From NCBI GenBank assembly GCA_050331475.1, contig JBHJGU010000021.1:1-64000 (forward strand): a stretch of 64,000 nt of DNA, read 5' to 3'. This document shows, piece after piece, positions 12,497-20,782 of this stretch; positions within the stretch are counted from its first letter, which is position 1; every line of letters starts with the position of its first letter. This stretch comes from JBHJGU01 sp050331475 (GTDB taxonomy: Bacteria; Pseudomonadota; Alphaproteobacteria; Caulobacterales; Maricaulaceae). The position numbers and the translations under genes were made by a program. The notes beneath the pieces are model-generated. The model searched no databases. It saw only the letters and a program-made list of their open reading frames with translations, and was not told where the DNA came from.

Positions 12497-12976
12497 CTAG
12501 CCGGACCAATGGGCGGGGGCGCGTACGCCGCTCGCCACCTCGTCAAGGCGCGCGCGGGTCGCCGCAGTGACGTCCCCGGGCAGGTCGGTGGGTGCGAACC
12601 AGCCCGCCTCGGCGATCTCGCCATCGTCTCGCGGCTCCGCGACCGCCGTCCCGGTTGCCGTGAAAAACGCAACATGGTCGCCTTTGAAGGTGCGGAAATT
12701 CGCGTAAACGCCAACCAGGGTGAGCGGGCTGGTCAGCGCGGCGCCCGCTTCCTCACGCACCTCCCGCTCGGCGGCCTCCAAAACGGTTTCCCCCCGCTCC
12801 ACCCCGCCCCCAGGCAAATGCCAACCCGGCATATAGGTGTGCCGGACCAGCGCGACCTGGCCGTCACGATCAAAGACGGCGACGCGCACACCCAACGTCA
12901 TACCCCGGCTCGCCCGCGCCCAGACGCGCACCAACGGCTTGGCCACGGCGTAAAGCCGCTGCGCGCCCGTGCTCAT
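12497..12976 (-). CDS. Nudix hydrolase
   Basis: A 159-residue cytoplasmic enzyme. The Nudix box is complete: Gly, then Glu after five residues, then REVREEAG in the expected spacing (from GGGVERGE to EEAGA). Upstream MPGWHLPGGGVERG is the usual lead-in. These enzymes cleave nucleoside diphosphates linked to another group; the substrate is not evident. The start is placed at ATG 12976, with a second Met three codons upstream. It faces the next small gene divergently and converges on the hypothetical gene at 11898. Confidence 0.85.
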   Translation of the reverse strand: MSTGAQRLYAVAKPLVRVWARASRGMTLGVRVAVFDRDGQVALVRHTYMPGWHLPGGGVERGETVLEAAEREVREEAGAALTSPLTLVGVYANFRTFKGDHVAFFTATGTAVAEPRDDGEIAEAGWFAPTDLPGDVTAATRARLDEVASGVRAPAHWSG

Positions 12977-13054
12977 CGCGACCACCGTTGGCTCTGGCGC
13001 CCAATCGCGGCGCGGCTTATATGGGCGGACTTAATCAAGCCCCAGGAGATCGTT

Positions 13055-13135
13055 ATGGGTCCGCTCACCGTCATCATCGGCTTTATCGTTGCGTTCGCTC
13101 TGTTGAACTACATCGAATTCAACCGGATCGACTAG
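13055..13135 (+). CDS. 26-residue membrane peptide
   Basis: A very short gene: ATG at 13055, 26 codons, TAG at 13133-13135. AGGAG lies about eight bases before the ATG. The product is one hydrophobic helix (MGPLTVIIGFIVAFALLNYI) with a short polar tail ending NRID, a typical small inner-membrane protein with cytoplasmic C-terminus. The last four bases, CTAG, are also the complement of the stop of the convergent kef gene. It could be a translated peptide or a regulator of the neighbouring antiporter; function unknown. Confidence 0.6.
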   Translation: MGPLTVIIGFIVAFALLNYIEFNRID

Positions 13136-14877
13136 GGCGCCTCGGCGACCCGCGGCGCTGAGCCCGCCTCACGCGCGCGCACCTCATCGATCAACACGTC
13201 TACGGCGCCGGCGGACAAGTCGAGCCGCTGAAGCGTCTCCTTGGCGAGTTGCAGAGCCGGTTCAACGGCTTCTTCAATGACCACCGTGGCGTGGCTGCCC
13301 ATCAAGGCTTGAGCGCTGGCCGCATCCGCCGCGCGGACGAGGACCGGCAGCTCCTTGCGCCGGGAGCGGATCGTGTCGAGCGCACGGGCGGCGTCTCGGC
13401 TGTCGTCCAACGTTATGATTACGGCCGCGGCGCGACCAAGGCCCGCCCGCTCCAGCATCTCCATCCGCGTGGCGTCACCGAACAAGACCGGCGCGCCGCT
13501 GCTGCGCGCGGCTTTGGCGGCCTGGGCGTCGCGATCAAGTGCGACCCAAGACGCGGCGCCGGCGTTCAGCGCCTCCCCGATCAGCCGCCCTACCCGGCCA
13601 TAGCCAAGCACCACCACATGGCCCTCAAGTTCGGCGCCCGCAGCGACCGGGGCGAGCTTGGCGCCCGACCGTCGCTCAACCAGGGTCGCGGCCAGCCGGG
13701 CCGCGGCGTCCACCCCCGGGGTCGCCAACATCGACAATGCGATCACAATCGCCATGAATTGCGCGACACCGTCGCCGAGCAATCCCACGCCCAAGGCGGC
13801 GCCGACGACCACAAAGCCAAATTCGCCAGCTTGGGAGAGCAGTCCTGAGGCGCGCAAGGTCTCCGGCCATGGCCGTGCGAACAACGGGATGAGAGCCGCG
13901 AGCACGCCGAACTTGATCACGATCAGGCCCACGACGGAGGCTGCGATCGTCACCGGCTCATTCACCAAAAACCGCAAATCGATGGACATGCCGACCGCAA
14001 AGAAAAACAGTCCCACAAGGAGCCCTTTGAACGGTTCGACATCGGCTTCGATCTGGGCGCGAAATTCGGTCTCCGCCAACACCAATCCCGCCAGGAACGC
14101 GCCTAAGGCCGTCGACAAGCCCGCAAGCTCCGTCGCCCACGCCGCCCCAACGGCCGTTAACGCGACCGCGGCCATGAACAGCTCCGGGCTGCGCTCGGCG
14201 GCGATCCATCGAAAGGCGTAACGCAAACCGAAGCGGCCTACGACCAGGATGGCGACCACCGCCAACACCGCCTTGGTCATCGCCAAGATCCCCGACACCG
14301 CCAGCGCGCCCGCGCCGGCGCCTTGGGCCGAACCCAAAGCTGTGACCGCCACCAACATCGGCGCCACTGCGAGGTCCTGCATCAGCAAAACCGCAAACGC
14401 CGAACGGCCGTGGGCGGTTGCGGTTTCGCGACGTTCAGAGAGCAATTGCATGCCCATGGCGGTGGTGGAAAAGGCGAAACACGCGCCCAGGATCACGCTT
14501 GCGCCGACCCCATTGCCCCACAGCGCCGCCACCACGCCCACGACGAGCCCTGTGGCGATCATTTGCGCGCCGCCTAATCCGAAGATCAGCCGCCGCAGCG
14601 CCATGATCCGTTCGAACGACAGCTCCAAGCCGATTGCAAAGAGCAGGAACACCACGCCCAACTCCGCCAACCGGCGCACGCTCTCAGCTTCGGCGAAGAC
14701 GGCCAGCCCCTGGGGCCCTAAAGCCAAACCCGCCAGCAAATACCCGAAAATCGGGCTCAATTTCAGCCGCCGACAGATCGGCGCGCACACAAGGGCGGCG
14801 CCTAAGAACACCATCGCCTGACGGGCGAAGGGTGCATTCAGTACGGCGTGCGCCGCTGCGTCCGTTTCTGCCGCCAT
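13132..14877 (-). CDS. KefB/C-type monovalent cation:proton antiporter
   Basis: A 581-residue protein. The first 390 residues form a Na+/H+ exchanger domain with about twelve membrane segments, including FGYLLAGLALGPQGL and ELGVVFLLFAIGLELSFERI. A TrkA-N (RCK) domain follows, with the nucleotide-binding GYGRVGRLIGEALN and DATRMEMLERAGL. This is the KefB/KefC architecture for potassium efflux coupled to proton entry. The start is ATG 14877 rather than the extended frame to 15006, whose first 43 residues are Arg/Lys-rich and unlike the family. Substrate ion and glutathione control are not proven by sequence. Confidence 0.88.
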   Translation of the reverse strand: MAAETDAAAHAVLNAPFARQAMVFLGAALVCAPICRRLKLSPIFGYLLAGLALGPQGLAVFAEAESVRRLAELGVVFLLFAIGLELSFERIMALRRLIFGLGGAQMIATGLVVGVVAALWGNGVGASVILGACFAFSTTAMGMQLLSERRETATAHGRSAFAVLLMQDLAVAPMLVAVTALGSAQGAGAGALAVSGILAMTKAVLAVVAILVVGRFGLRYAFRWIAAERSPELFMAAVALTAVGAAWATELAGLSTALGAFLAGLVLAETEFRAQIEADVEPFKGLLVGLFFFAVGMSIDLRFLVNEPVTIAASVVGLIVIKFGVLAALIPLFARPWPETLRASGLLSQAGEFGFVVVGAALGVGLLGDGVAQFMAIVIALSMLATPGVDAAARLAATLVERRSGAKLAPVAAGAELEGHVVVLGYGRVGRLIGEALNAGAASWVALDRDAQAAKAARSSGAPVLFGDATRMEMLERAGLGRAAAVIITLDDSRDAARALDTIRSRRKELPVLVRAADAASAQALMGSHATVVIEEAVEPALQLAKETLQRLDLSAGAVDVLIDEVRAREAGSAPRVAEAP

Positions 14878-15029
14878 AGCGTCGAGTTGATTCCCTTTTC
14901 CGCTTCGGCTCCGTATACCAGAGCGCTTACGCCCGTCCGGCGCGACCGGTCGCCCGACCATCGCGCGAATCACAGCCGAACCGTCCTTCTTTTTCCGCGT
15001 TTTCACAGAAGGCGCACAAGACGCCCGTT

Positions 15030-16019
15030 ATGGATATCCACTTTATGCCCTTCGCGTTGCTGGTGTGTTTGATGATTGCGGGCCTGGTGGGCTTGTTGGT
15101 CGCAGGCGATGTTCTGGTGCGCGGGGCGGCGGCCTTGGCCCGAAGGCTCGGGATCGGCCCGCTGATCGTTGGGCTGACGGTGGTGGCGTTTGGCACCTCG
15201 GCGCCGGAGATGTTCGTCAGCGTGGATGCGGTCCGCCAAGGCGCCTCGGGCATTGCGGTGGGCAACATTGTGGGTTCGAACATCGCGAACGTTTTTTTGG
15301 TGCTCGGCATGCCGGCGCTGTTCGGCGCCATCGCGGCGCCCGGCGCTGGGGCGCGCAGCTCGGCGGCCATCGGATTGGCCGCAGCGCTTATTGTCTGGGC
15401 GATGAGCTTTGCGGGCGCGCTCGGGCTTTGGCAGGGCGTCGTGTTGTTAGCCGGGATCCTCGGCTATTTGGCGTTCTTATTCCGCCGCGCGCAAACCGGG
15501 GTCGAGGATCCCTCGCTCGCGGAGTTAGCCGATGTCGACCACATTGAAGGTTTACCTCAGCGCGGCTGGAGCATTGCGGGCTGCATTCTATTCGGATTGG
15601 CGGGCCTGCCCTTAGGCGCCAAGCTGATTGTGGAGAGCGGCATTGAAATGGCCGAACGCCTGGCCGTGCCTGAGGAGATTATCGGCTTGACCGCCCTGGC
15701 GGTGGGCACGTCTTTGCCTGAACTCGCCGCCACAGTGCTCGCCGCGATGCGCAAACACACCGAGCTGGCGGTCGGCAACGTCATCGGCTCGAATATTTTC
15801 AATCTCTTCGCCGTCCTAGGCGTTACCGCGTTGGCGGGAACCGTACCGGTCTCCCAGGCGGTGCGCGGTTATGACATGCTGGTGATGGTGGCCGCCGCAA
15901 TCGTGCTCTTTGGACTCACCCTGGCGCAGAAGGGCATTAACCGGTTGACCGGGGTTGTGTTGCTTTTCGCCTATGCCGGCTACCTTTTTGGCGTGACCCA
16001 GGTCGGTCGGGCCGTGTAA
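15030..16019 (+). CDS. Calcium/sodium antiporter (YrbG family)
   Basis: A 329-residue protein of the CaCA superfamily with two inverted exchanger repeats. The alpha-1 motif reads VVAFGTSAPEMFVS with GNIVGSNIANVFLVLG. The alpha-2 motif reads AVGTSLPELAATV with GNVIGSNIFNLFAVLG. Ten or so hydrophobic segments span the length. It should exchange Ca2+ or Na+ across the inner membrane. It is divergent from the kef gene, whose start is about 150 bp away. Confidence 0.9.
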   Translation: MDIHFMPFALLVCLMIAGLVGLLVAGDVLVRGAAALARRLGIGPLIVGLTVVAFGTSAPEMFVSVDAVRQGASGIAVGNIVGSNIANVFLVLGMPALFGAIAAPGAGARSSAAIGLAAALIVWAMSFAGALGLWQGVVLLAGILGYLAFLFRRAQTGVEDPSLAELADVDHIEGLPQRGWSIAGCILFGLAGLPLGAKLIVESGIEMAERLAVPEEIIGLTALAVGTSLPELAATVLAAMRKHTELAVGNVIGSNIFNLFAVLGVTALAGTVPVSQAVRGYDMLVMVAAAIVLFGLTLAQKGINRLTGVVLLFAYAGYLFGVTQVGRAV

Positions 16020-16066
16020 GACCCCGGGCTTGATCCCAAACCTGCGCTATCGGAAAGACCGCTTTC

Positions 16067-16450
16067 GTGAGCGACGCCGCCTCCCTTCGCATTCGCGTCT
16101 CTAAACGCTTCCAGTTCGACGCCGCGCACCATTTCGAGCACGAAGCCGACGGCCACCCGTTTTCGCGCCTGCATGGGCACTCGTTTGAGGGCTTGGTGGA
16201 GCTTGAAGGCGTCGCCGATCCGAGAACAGGTTTCGTCGAAGATCTCTGGCGCGTGGAGGCCGCGCTTCAGGCCGTTGTCGAAACTTTGGACCATCGCCTG
16301 CTCAACGAGGTCGAGGGCTTGGGGCCGCCATCGCTGGAGCACTTAGCGCTTTACGTGTTCAACCGGCTTAAGCCGACCTTGGCGCAGCTCAGCGCGGTGG
16401 AGATCGGCCGGCCCTCATGCGGCGAGCGCGCCCGGATCGAAGCGCAATGA
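16067..16450 (+). CDS. 6-pyruvoyl-tetrahydropterin synthase/QueD-like protein lacking catalytic Cys
   Basis: A 127-residue protein of the PTPS/QueD fold. The three zinc-binding histidines are present: FDAAHH near residue 21, and LHGHSF (36 and 38). DHRLLN and PSLEHLA also match. At the place where E. coli QueD has its catalytic Cys27 (HKCGRLHGH), this protein reads HPFSRLHGH, so Cys is Phe. The C-terminal Lys-Glu-Thr-Cys motif of QueD is also absent (GRPSCGERARI). The GTG start at 16067 gives family length. It overlaps the SDR gene by ATGA. The reaction is therefore uncertain; a pterin-related role is inferred from its neighbours. Confidence 0.8.
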   Translation: MSDAASLRIRVSKRFQFDAAHHFEHEADGHPFSRLHGHSFEGLVELEGVADPRTGFVEDLWRVEAALQAVVETLDHRLLNEVEGLGPPSLEHLALYVFNRLKPTLAQLSAVEIGRPSCGERARIEAQ

Positions 16451-17205
16451 CGCCGGGAACCGTTTTGATCACCGGGGCCGCGGCGCGGATCGGCCGCGCC
16501 TTAAGCCTCGCGCTGGCCGAAGACGGTTGGGCGGTGGCGGTTCATTACAACCGCTCCGCCGAGCCCGCCCAAGCCTTGGTCGCGGAGATCGCCCAAGCCG
16601 GAGGCCGGGCCATCGCCTTGGGCGCAGACTTGCTCGACCTCGACGCCGTGGAGCGGTTGATCCCCCAGGCTCAGGACGCGCTGGGTTCGGTGACCGCTTT
16701 GATCAACAACGCCTCCGCGTTTGAGGATGACGAGATCGGCCGGCTGACGGCGGAGAGCTTCGCCCTGCACATGAACGTCAATCTGCGCGCGCCGGTGTTT
16801 CTGGCCCAGGCGCTCGCGCGACGCCTACCCAAGGATCAGAGCGGCGCAGTCGTAAACCTCTTGGACCAGCGGGTGAAAAAGCCGGTCCCACTGTTTTTCA
16901 GCTATGGCCTGTCGAAAGCGGCCCTCGCGGAGGCCACGGTGACGTTGGCCCAAGCGCTGGCCCCGCGGATCCGGGTCAATGGCGTGGGGCCGGGGCCCAC
17001 GCTGATGAACACGCGCCAGCAGCCGGAAGATTTCCAAGCCCAAGTGGACGCCACGATCCTGGCCACAGGCTCGCCGCCCGAGGAGATTGTGCGAGCGGTG
17101 CGATATCTACTTGGTGCCCAGGCGGTCACCGGCCAATGGCTCGCGGTTGACGGGGGCCAGCACTTATTCTGGAAAACTCCCGATGTTTGGGGGATCCGCG
17201 AATGA
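16447..17205 (+). CDS. SDR oxidoreductase, pteridine reductase/FolM-like
   Basis: A 252-residue short-chain dehydrogenase. The cofactor motif TGAAARIGRA has the Arg typical of pteridine reductases and FolM. NNASAF, the YGLSK catalytic pair (Tyr, Lys) and RVNGVGPGP follow in order. The chain ends WLAVDGGQHL. It probably reduces dihydropterin or dihydrofolate with NADPH. ATGA overlaps at both ends link it to the PTPS homologue and folB, which supports a pterin substrate. Confidence 0.85.
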   Translation: MTPGTVLITGAAARIGRALSLALAEDGWAVAVHYNRSAEPAQALVAEIAQAGGRAIALGADLLDLDAVERLIPQAQDALGSVTALINNASAFEDDEIGRLTAESFALHMNVNLRAPVFLAQALARRLPKDQSGAVVNLLDQRVKKPVPLFFSYGLSKAALAEATVTLAQALAPRIRVNGVGPGPTLMNTRQQPEDFQAQVDATILATGSPPEEIVRAVRYLLGAQAVTGQWLAVDGGQHLFWKTPDVWGIRE

Positions 17206-17615
17206 TCGATCGATCGGAAAAACGCGGCGAGGTGCGCCCGCTGCCCGCCCCGGTGAGCGGGGAAACCACGGTTTTTGTCCGCGGCCTGCGCGTGGACGCT
17301 TCGATCGGCGTGCACCCGCACGAGCACGAGACCGTCCAGCCGATCCTGATCGACATCGCCGTCGACCTCGGCGCATACCCAGGACCGAAAGAGGATCGCC
17401 TAGCCGAGGTGCTCGACTACCAGACGCTGGCCGACAAAGCGGAAACCTTCGCCCGGGCCGGCCATGTTCAACTGGTGGAGACCTTGGCCGAGCGGATCGC
17501 CGCTTGGTGCCTGCGCGATAGCCGAGCCGTCGAGGTCCGGGTCCGGATCGAAAAGCCTCAAGCGTTGGGGGCGGCGGCCGCCGCCGGGGTGGAGATCGTC
17601 CGCCGGCGGGGGTGA
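17202..17615 (+). CDS. folB: Dihydroneopterin aldolase FolB
   Basis: A 137-residue protein. After a 20-residue lead it shows VFVRGLRVDASIGVHPHEHE, the FolB signature, then LIDIAVDLGAYPG, EVLDYQTLADKAE and LVETLAERIAAWCL, then VRVRIEKPQAL. It makes 6-hydroxymethyl-dihydropterin in folate synthesis. The ATG at 17202 overlaps the SDR stop. As third gene of the set it suggests folate or tetrahydromonapterin production. Confidence 0.9.
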   Translation: MIDRSEKRGEVRPLPAPVSGETTVFVRGLRVDASIGVHPHEHETVQPILIDIAVDLGAYPGPKEDRLAEVLDYQTLADKAETFARAGHVQLVETLAERIAAWCLRDSRAVEVRVRIEKPQALGAAAAAGVEIVRRRG

Positions 17616-17641
17616 CCCAACCGGCGAACTGCGCACAAAGG

Positions 17642-17694
17642 TTGACCGTAGCGCCGAGCGTTCATATTGTTTTTCGATAAAAATCTATCGAAAA
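17642..17694 (+). promoter_or_regulatory. Promoter with overlapping palindromic operator
   Basis: -35 TTGACC (17642-17647), 17-bp spacer, -10 TATTGT (17665-17670). Directly after the -10 comes a perfect inverted repeat, TTTTCGATA (17671-17679), six-base spacer, TATCGAAAA (17686-17694). It would cover the transcription start. AGGGG and the CPBP ATG at 17705 follow within 12 bases. The layout suggests repression by an unidentified dimeric regulator. Confidence 0.65.
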
Positions 17695-17704
17695 GGGGTA
17701 TATC

Positions 17705-18460
17705 ATGGCTCGGATCTGGACGGCGGTGGCGATCCTGCTGGGATTGGGCGCACTCGTTTATTACGACGATGGTCTTTACGCGATCCCGGGGGTAAAGGCG
17801 TTTTTCCAGGACCTCAGCGCCACGATGCGTTTGACGATCCGGTTCGTCGTGCAGTTCGCTGGACCGATCGTGTTGCTTGCCCTCATTGCGCGGATGCACC
17901 TGGCGAAATCCGTCGCCCATTTCGGCTTAGGCGCGCCGCGTCCCCTGGCGATCGCTTTGCCGGTGATGGCGGTCATCCCACTTTATGCGGTCTTCGCGGC
18001 GACCCAGCCCGTTCAAACAGAGATCAACCCGGTGCGAGCCTTCCAATTGGCGCTTTTCTACCCGTTCTTGGAGGAAATGGTGTTTCGCGGCTTCGCCTTC
18101 GGCGCGCTGCGTCGTGTGTGCAAGTTTAATTTCTGGGTAGCGGCGTTATTACCCGCCGCCGGTACCGCCTTGGTCCACCTCTATCAGGCCAATGATGCGA
18201 TGTCCGTGGTTATGACTTTGCTCATCGCCGGGCTGGGCGGGGTGTTCTTTAGCTGGATTTACGAGCGCTGGGGCTTCAACATCTGGATCCCCACCGCCAT
18301 GCACGCGCTGATGAATCTGGCGTGGAACGTGTTCGATATTGGTTCTGGAGCCTTTGCCGGCTGGCTGCCCACGGTGATGCAAGTGACCACGCTGATCACA
18401 GCGGTCACCCTCACGCTCTATCTGCAGCGCCGGCGCTCTTCGGAGCTTCAACCGGCTTAA
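17705..18460 (+). CDS. CPBP-family intramembrane metalloprotease
   Basis: A 251-residue membrane protein with seven or eight hydrophobic segments. It has the CPBP (CAAX protease/ABI) motifs: FLEEMVFRGFAFG (EExxxR), LVHLYQ with His, and TAMHALMNLAWN (HxxxN). These residues bind the metal in Rce1-like proteases. Bacterial members are linked to peptide maturation, bacteriocin immunity or membrane stress; no substrate is evident here. It has its own promoter with a palindrome (17642-17694), unlike most genes nearby. Confidence 0.85.
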   Translation: MARIWTAVAILLGLGALVYYDDGLYAIPGVKAFFQDLSATMRLTIRFVVQFAGPIVLLALIARMHLAKSVAHFGLGAPRPLAIALPVMAVIPLYAVFAATQPVQTEINPVRAFQLALFYPFLEEMVFRGFAFGALRRVCKFNFWVAALLPAAGTALVHLYQANDAMSVVMTLLIAGLGGVFFSWIYERWGFNIWIPTAMHALMNLAWNVFDIGSGAFAGWLPTVMQVTTLITAVTLTLYLQRRRSSELQPA

Positions 18461-18491
18461 ACATAAGGCCAAGCGGCCTATACTGGGCCCT

Positions 18492-20381
18492 ATGGAGCCC
18501 ACGACCGCACCCGACAGCCCGCCCCGTGAGCCCAGCCTCAAAGGGGCGGCGCTGATTAAAGATCACGTCAAGCGTTTGCCAGCCAAGCCCGGAGTCTATC
18601 GCATGATCGACGCCAAGGGTGATGTGATCTATGTGGGCAAAGCCAAGAACTTAAAAAACCGGGTGACCAATTACACCCGGTTGGGCGGTCATACCAACCG
18701 TATCGCCAAGATGATTTCGCTGACGGCCGCTATGGAGTTCTCCGTCACCGCGACGGAGACGGAGGCGTTGCTGCTTGAAGCCAATCTCATCAAAAAGCAC
18801 AAACCCAAATTCAATATTCTCCTGCGCGATGACAAATCCTTCCCGTTCATCCTGATCCGGCGCGACCATAAAGCCCCGCAAATCATGAAGCACCGCGGCG
18901 CGCGCGCGGCGAAGGGCGATTATTTCGGCCCGTTCGCCAGCGCCGGCGCAGTCAATCGGACATTGGACACCCTGCAGAAGGCGTTCCTCCTGCGTACCTG
19001 TTCGGACAGCATTTACGACAGCCGCACCCGACCCTGCATGCTCCACCAAATCAAGCGCTGTGCTGCGCCGTGCGTGGATTACGTGACTGAGGCGGAATAT
19101 AGCGCGCTGGTCGCCGAGGCCGACAAGTTCTTAGGCGGCAAGTCCAACGCCTTGCGCGAGGATTTACAGCGCCAAATGACCGCCGCGGCCGAAGCCATGG
19201 AGTTCGAGAAGGCCGCTCGGCTGCGCGACCGCATTCGCGCGTTGGCCGCCGTCCCCACCCACCAGGGCGTCAATCCCGCCAGTGTCGAGGAGGCGGACGT
19301 GGTCGCGGTCCACGTCGAAGGCGGAGCGAGCTGTGTGCAAGTGGTGTTCTTCCGGGCGGGCCAGAACTGGGGCGACCGGGCGCATTTCCCCCGCCATGAA
19401 AAAGACGCCGAGCCTGCGGACGTGCTCGAAGCGTTCCTCGCGCAATTCTATGACGACAAACCGGCGCCTGGGCTGATCCTGGTGTCCGAGGCGATTGAGA
19501 ACAAACCCTTGCTGGAGGAGGCTTTAAGCCTTCGCGCCGGCCGCAAAGTGTCGATCCACCGGCCCTCCCGGGGGGAAAAATCCGGCCTCGTCCAACAGGC
19601 CTGCGACAACGCCCGCGAAGCGCTAGGCCGGAAGCTCGCCGAAAGCGCCAGCCAGGCCCGCCTTCTGGACGGGGTGCAGGACGTTTTCGACCTCGACAAA
19701 CGGCCCGAGCGGATCGAGATTTACGATAACTCGCACATTCAGGGGACCAACGCCGTGGGCGCCCTGGTGGTGGCCGGGCCCGACGGGTTTGAGAAAAACC
19801 AATACCGGAAGTTTAATATCAAATCCGACGACCTCGTCCCCGGCGATGACTACGGCATGATGCGCGAAGTGTTTCGCCGGCGGTTTCAGCGTCTGTTGAA
19901 AGAAACCGCCGACCGCAAGGCTGTTTGGCCCGACCTCGTGCTCATTGACGGTGGCAAGGGCCAGCTCTCGGCGGTCGTGGAAACCTTGGCGGATCTCGGC
20001 CTGGGCCCGGACGATGTGAATTTGGTGGCGGTGGGCAAGGGTCCGGACCGAGATGCGGGCCGAGAAACCTTCATCCAGCCCGGCAAAGCGCCGCGCCAAT
20101 TACCGCCGAACGATGCGGTGCTCTACTACCTCCAACGTCTGCGCGACGAGGCGCACCGCTTCGCCATCGGCTCACACCGGGCCAAGCGATCCGCGGATAT
20201 CGCGAAAAACCCGCTCGACGGGATACCCGGCGTCGGGCCGTCACGGAAAAAGGCGCTGCTGGCGCATTTCGGCTCCGCCCGGGCGGTGAAACGCGCCGCG
20301 CTGGCGGATCTGGAGGCGGTGGACGGGGTCTCTAAAGCGTTGGCGGAAAAGATTTACGCCTGGTTCCGGGACGAAACATAG
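18492..20381 (+). CDS. uvrC: Excinuclease ABC subunit C
   Basis: A 629-residue nucleotide-excision repair endonuclease. The N-terminal GIY-YIG nuclease is clear (GVYRMIDAKGDVIYVGKAKN, about residues 34-53). A UVR motif follows around residue 230 (RQMTAAAEAMEFEKAARLRD). The C-terminal RNase H-like nuclease contains IEIYDNSHIQGTNAVGALVV and PDLVLIDGGKGQLSAV. A helix-hairpin-helix tail (IPGVGPSRKKALLAHFG) closes the protein. The usual neighbour, pgsA, is about 2 kb away because of an inserted island. The end of this gene is duplicated at 21498-21695. Confidence 0.96.
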   Translation: MEPTTAPDSPPREPSLKGAALIKDHVKRLPAKPGVYRMIDAKGDVIYVGKAKNLKNRVTNYTRLGGHTNRIAKMISLTAAMEFSVTATETEALLLEANLIKKHKPKFNILLRDDKSFPFILIRRDHKAPQIMKHRGARAAKGDYFGPFASAGAVNRTLDTLQKAFLLRTCSDSIYDSRTRPCMLHQIKRCAAPCVDYVTEAEYSALVAEADKFLGGKSNALREDLQRQMTAAAEAMEFEKAARLRDRIRALAAVPTHQGVNPASVEEADVVAVHVEGGASCVQVVFFRAGQNWGDRAHFPRHEKDAEPADVLEAFLAQFYDDKPAPGLILVSEAIENKPLLEEALSLRAGRKVSIHRPSRGEKSGLVQQACDNAREALGRKLAESASQARLLDGVQDVFDLDKRPERIEIYDNSHIQGTNAVGALVVAGPDGFEKNQYRKFNIKSDDLVPGDDYGMMREVFRRRFQRLLKETADRKAVWPDLVLIDGGKGQLSAVVETLADLGLGPDDVNLVAVGKGPDRDAGRETFIQPGKAPRQLPPNDAVLYYLQRLRDEAHRFAIGSHRAKRSADIAKNPLDGIPGVGPSRKKALLAHFGSARAVKRAALADLEAVDGVSKALAEKIYAWFRDET

Positions 20382-20460
20382 ATCCGCGTCAGCGCGACCG
20401 AACACCGCGACCGACCCAGATGGCGCGCCTTGCGCGCCTGGGGTTGAGAGAACTGAAATT
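20302..20460 (+). repeat. uvrC 3' end, left copy of flanking direct repeat
   Basis: The last 80 bp of uvrC plus 79 bp after it recur at 21537-21695 with about a dozen differences (roughly 92 percent identity by eye). The repeats bracket about 1.0 kb of AT-richer DNA that carries the zeta toxin. This copy keeps the intact gene end. Confidence 0.9.
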
Positions 20461-20561
20461 GGGTGTCCGCATTTGGTGATTGATTGGCGCTAAAAATAAC
20501 GGTCCTTCACATTGCTCATATGCCACATTATTTGATTGGTTTCGTCGACTTTTACGTGAAG

Positions 20562-20567
20562 TATAAT
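20562..20567 (+). promoter_or_regulatory. Likely -10 box of the toxin operon
   Basis: TATAAT, in an AT-rich stretch 37 bp before the first gene of the pair. I see only a weak -35 (TTTCGT at 20540-20545, spacing 16). Confidence 0.45.
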
Positions 20568-20603
20568 TTGTATGACTTGATTGATCCCACAGGAGGACTC
20601 GCC

Positions 20604-20771
20604 ATGAAACATGAACATAAACCACGTCCAGCGGATCAAATCCAATTAGAACAGTTGGCACGCGAGCTTGAAACTGATGAAGGTCGTAAAAGGCTAGGTG
20701 ATGAAGCCTACCAAGAAGCAATGGCAGCCGAAAAACGTAAATCAATACAACAGAACCCACCTAAACACTAA
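20604..20771 (+). CDS. Putative antitoxin, 55 residues
   Basis: A short, highly charged, helical protein: residues 11-48 are nearly all helix-forming (QLEQLARELETDEGRKRL, then QEAMAAEKRK). There are no Cys, Trp or Phe residues. A perfect AGGAGG (20591-20596) precedes the ATG. It ends 11 bp before the zeta toxin, in the same direction, at the antitoxin position of an epsilon/zeta-like operon. I do not recognise a named antitoxin family, so the role is inferred from position and size. Confidence 0.65.
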   Translation: MKHEHKPRPADQIQLEQLARELETDEGRKRLGDEAYQEAMAAEKRKSIQQNPPKH

Positions 20772-20782
20772 AGGAATCGTGC

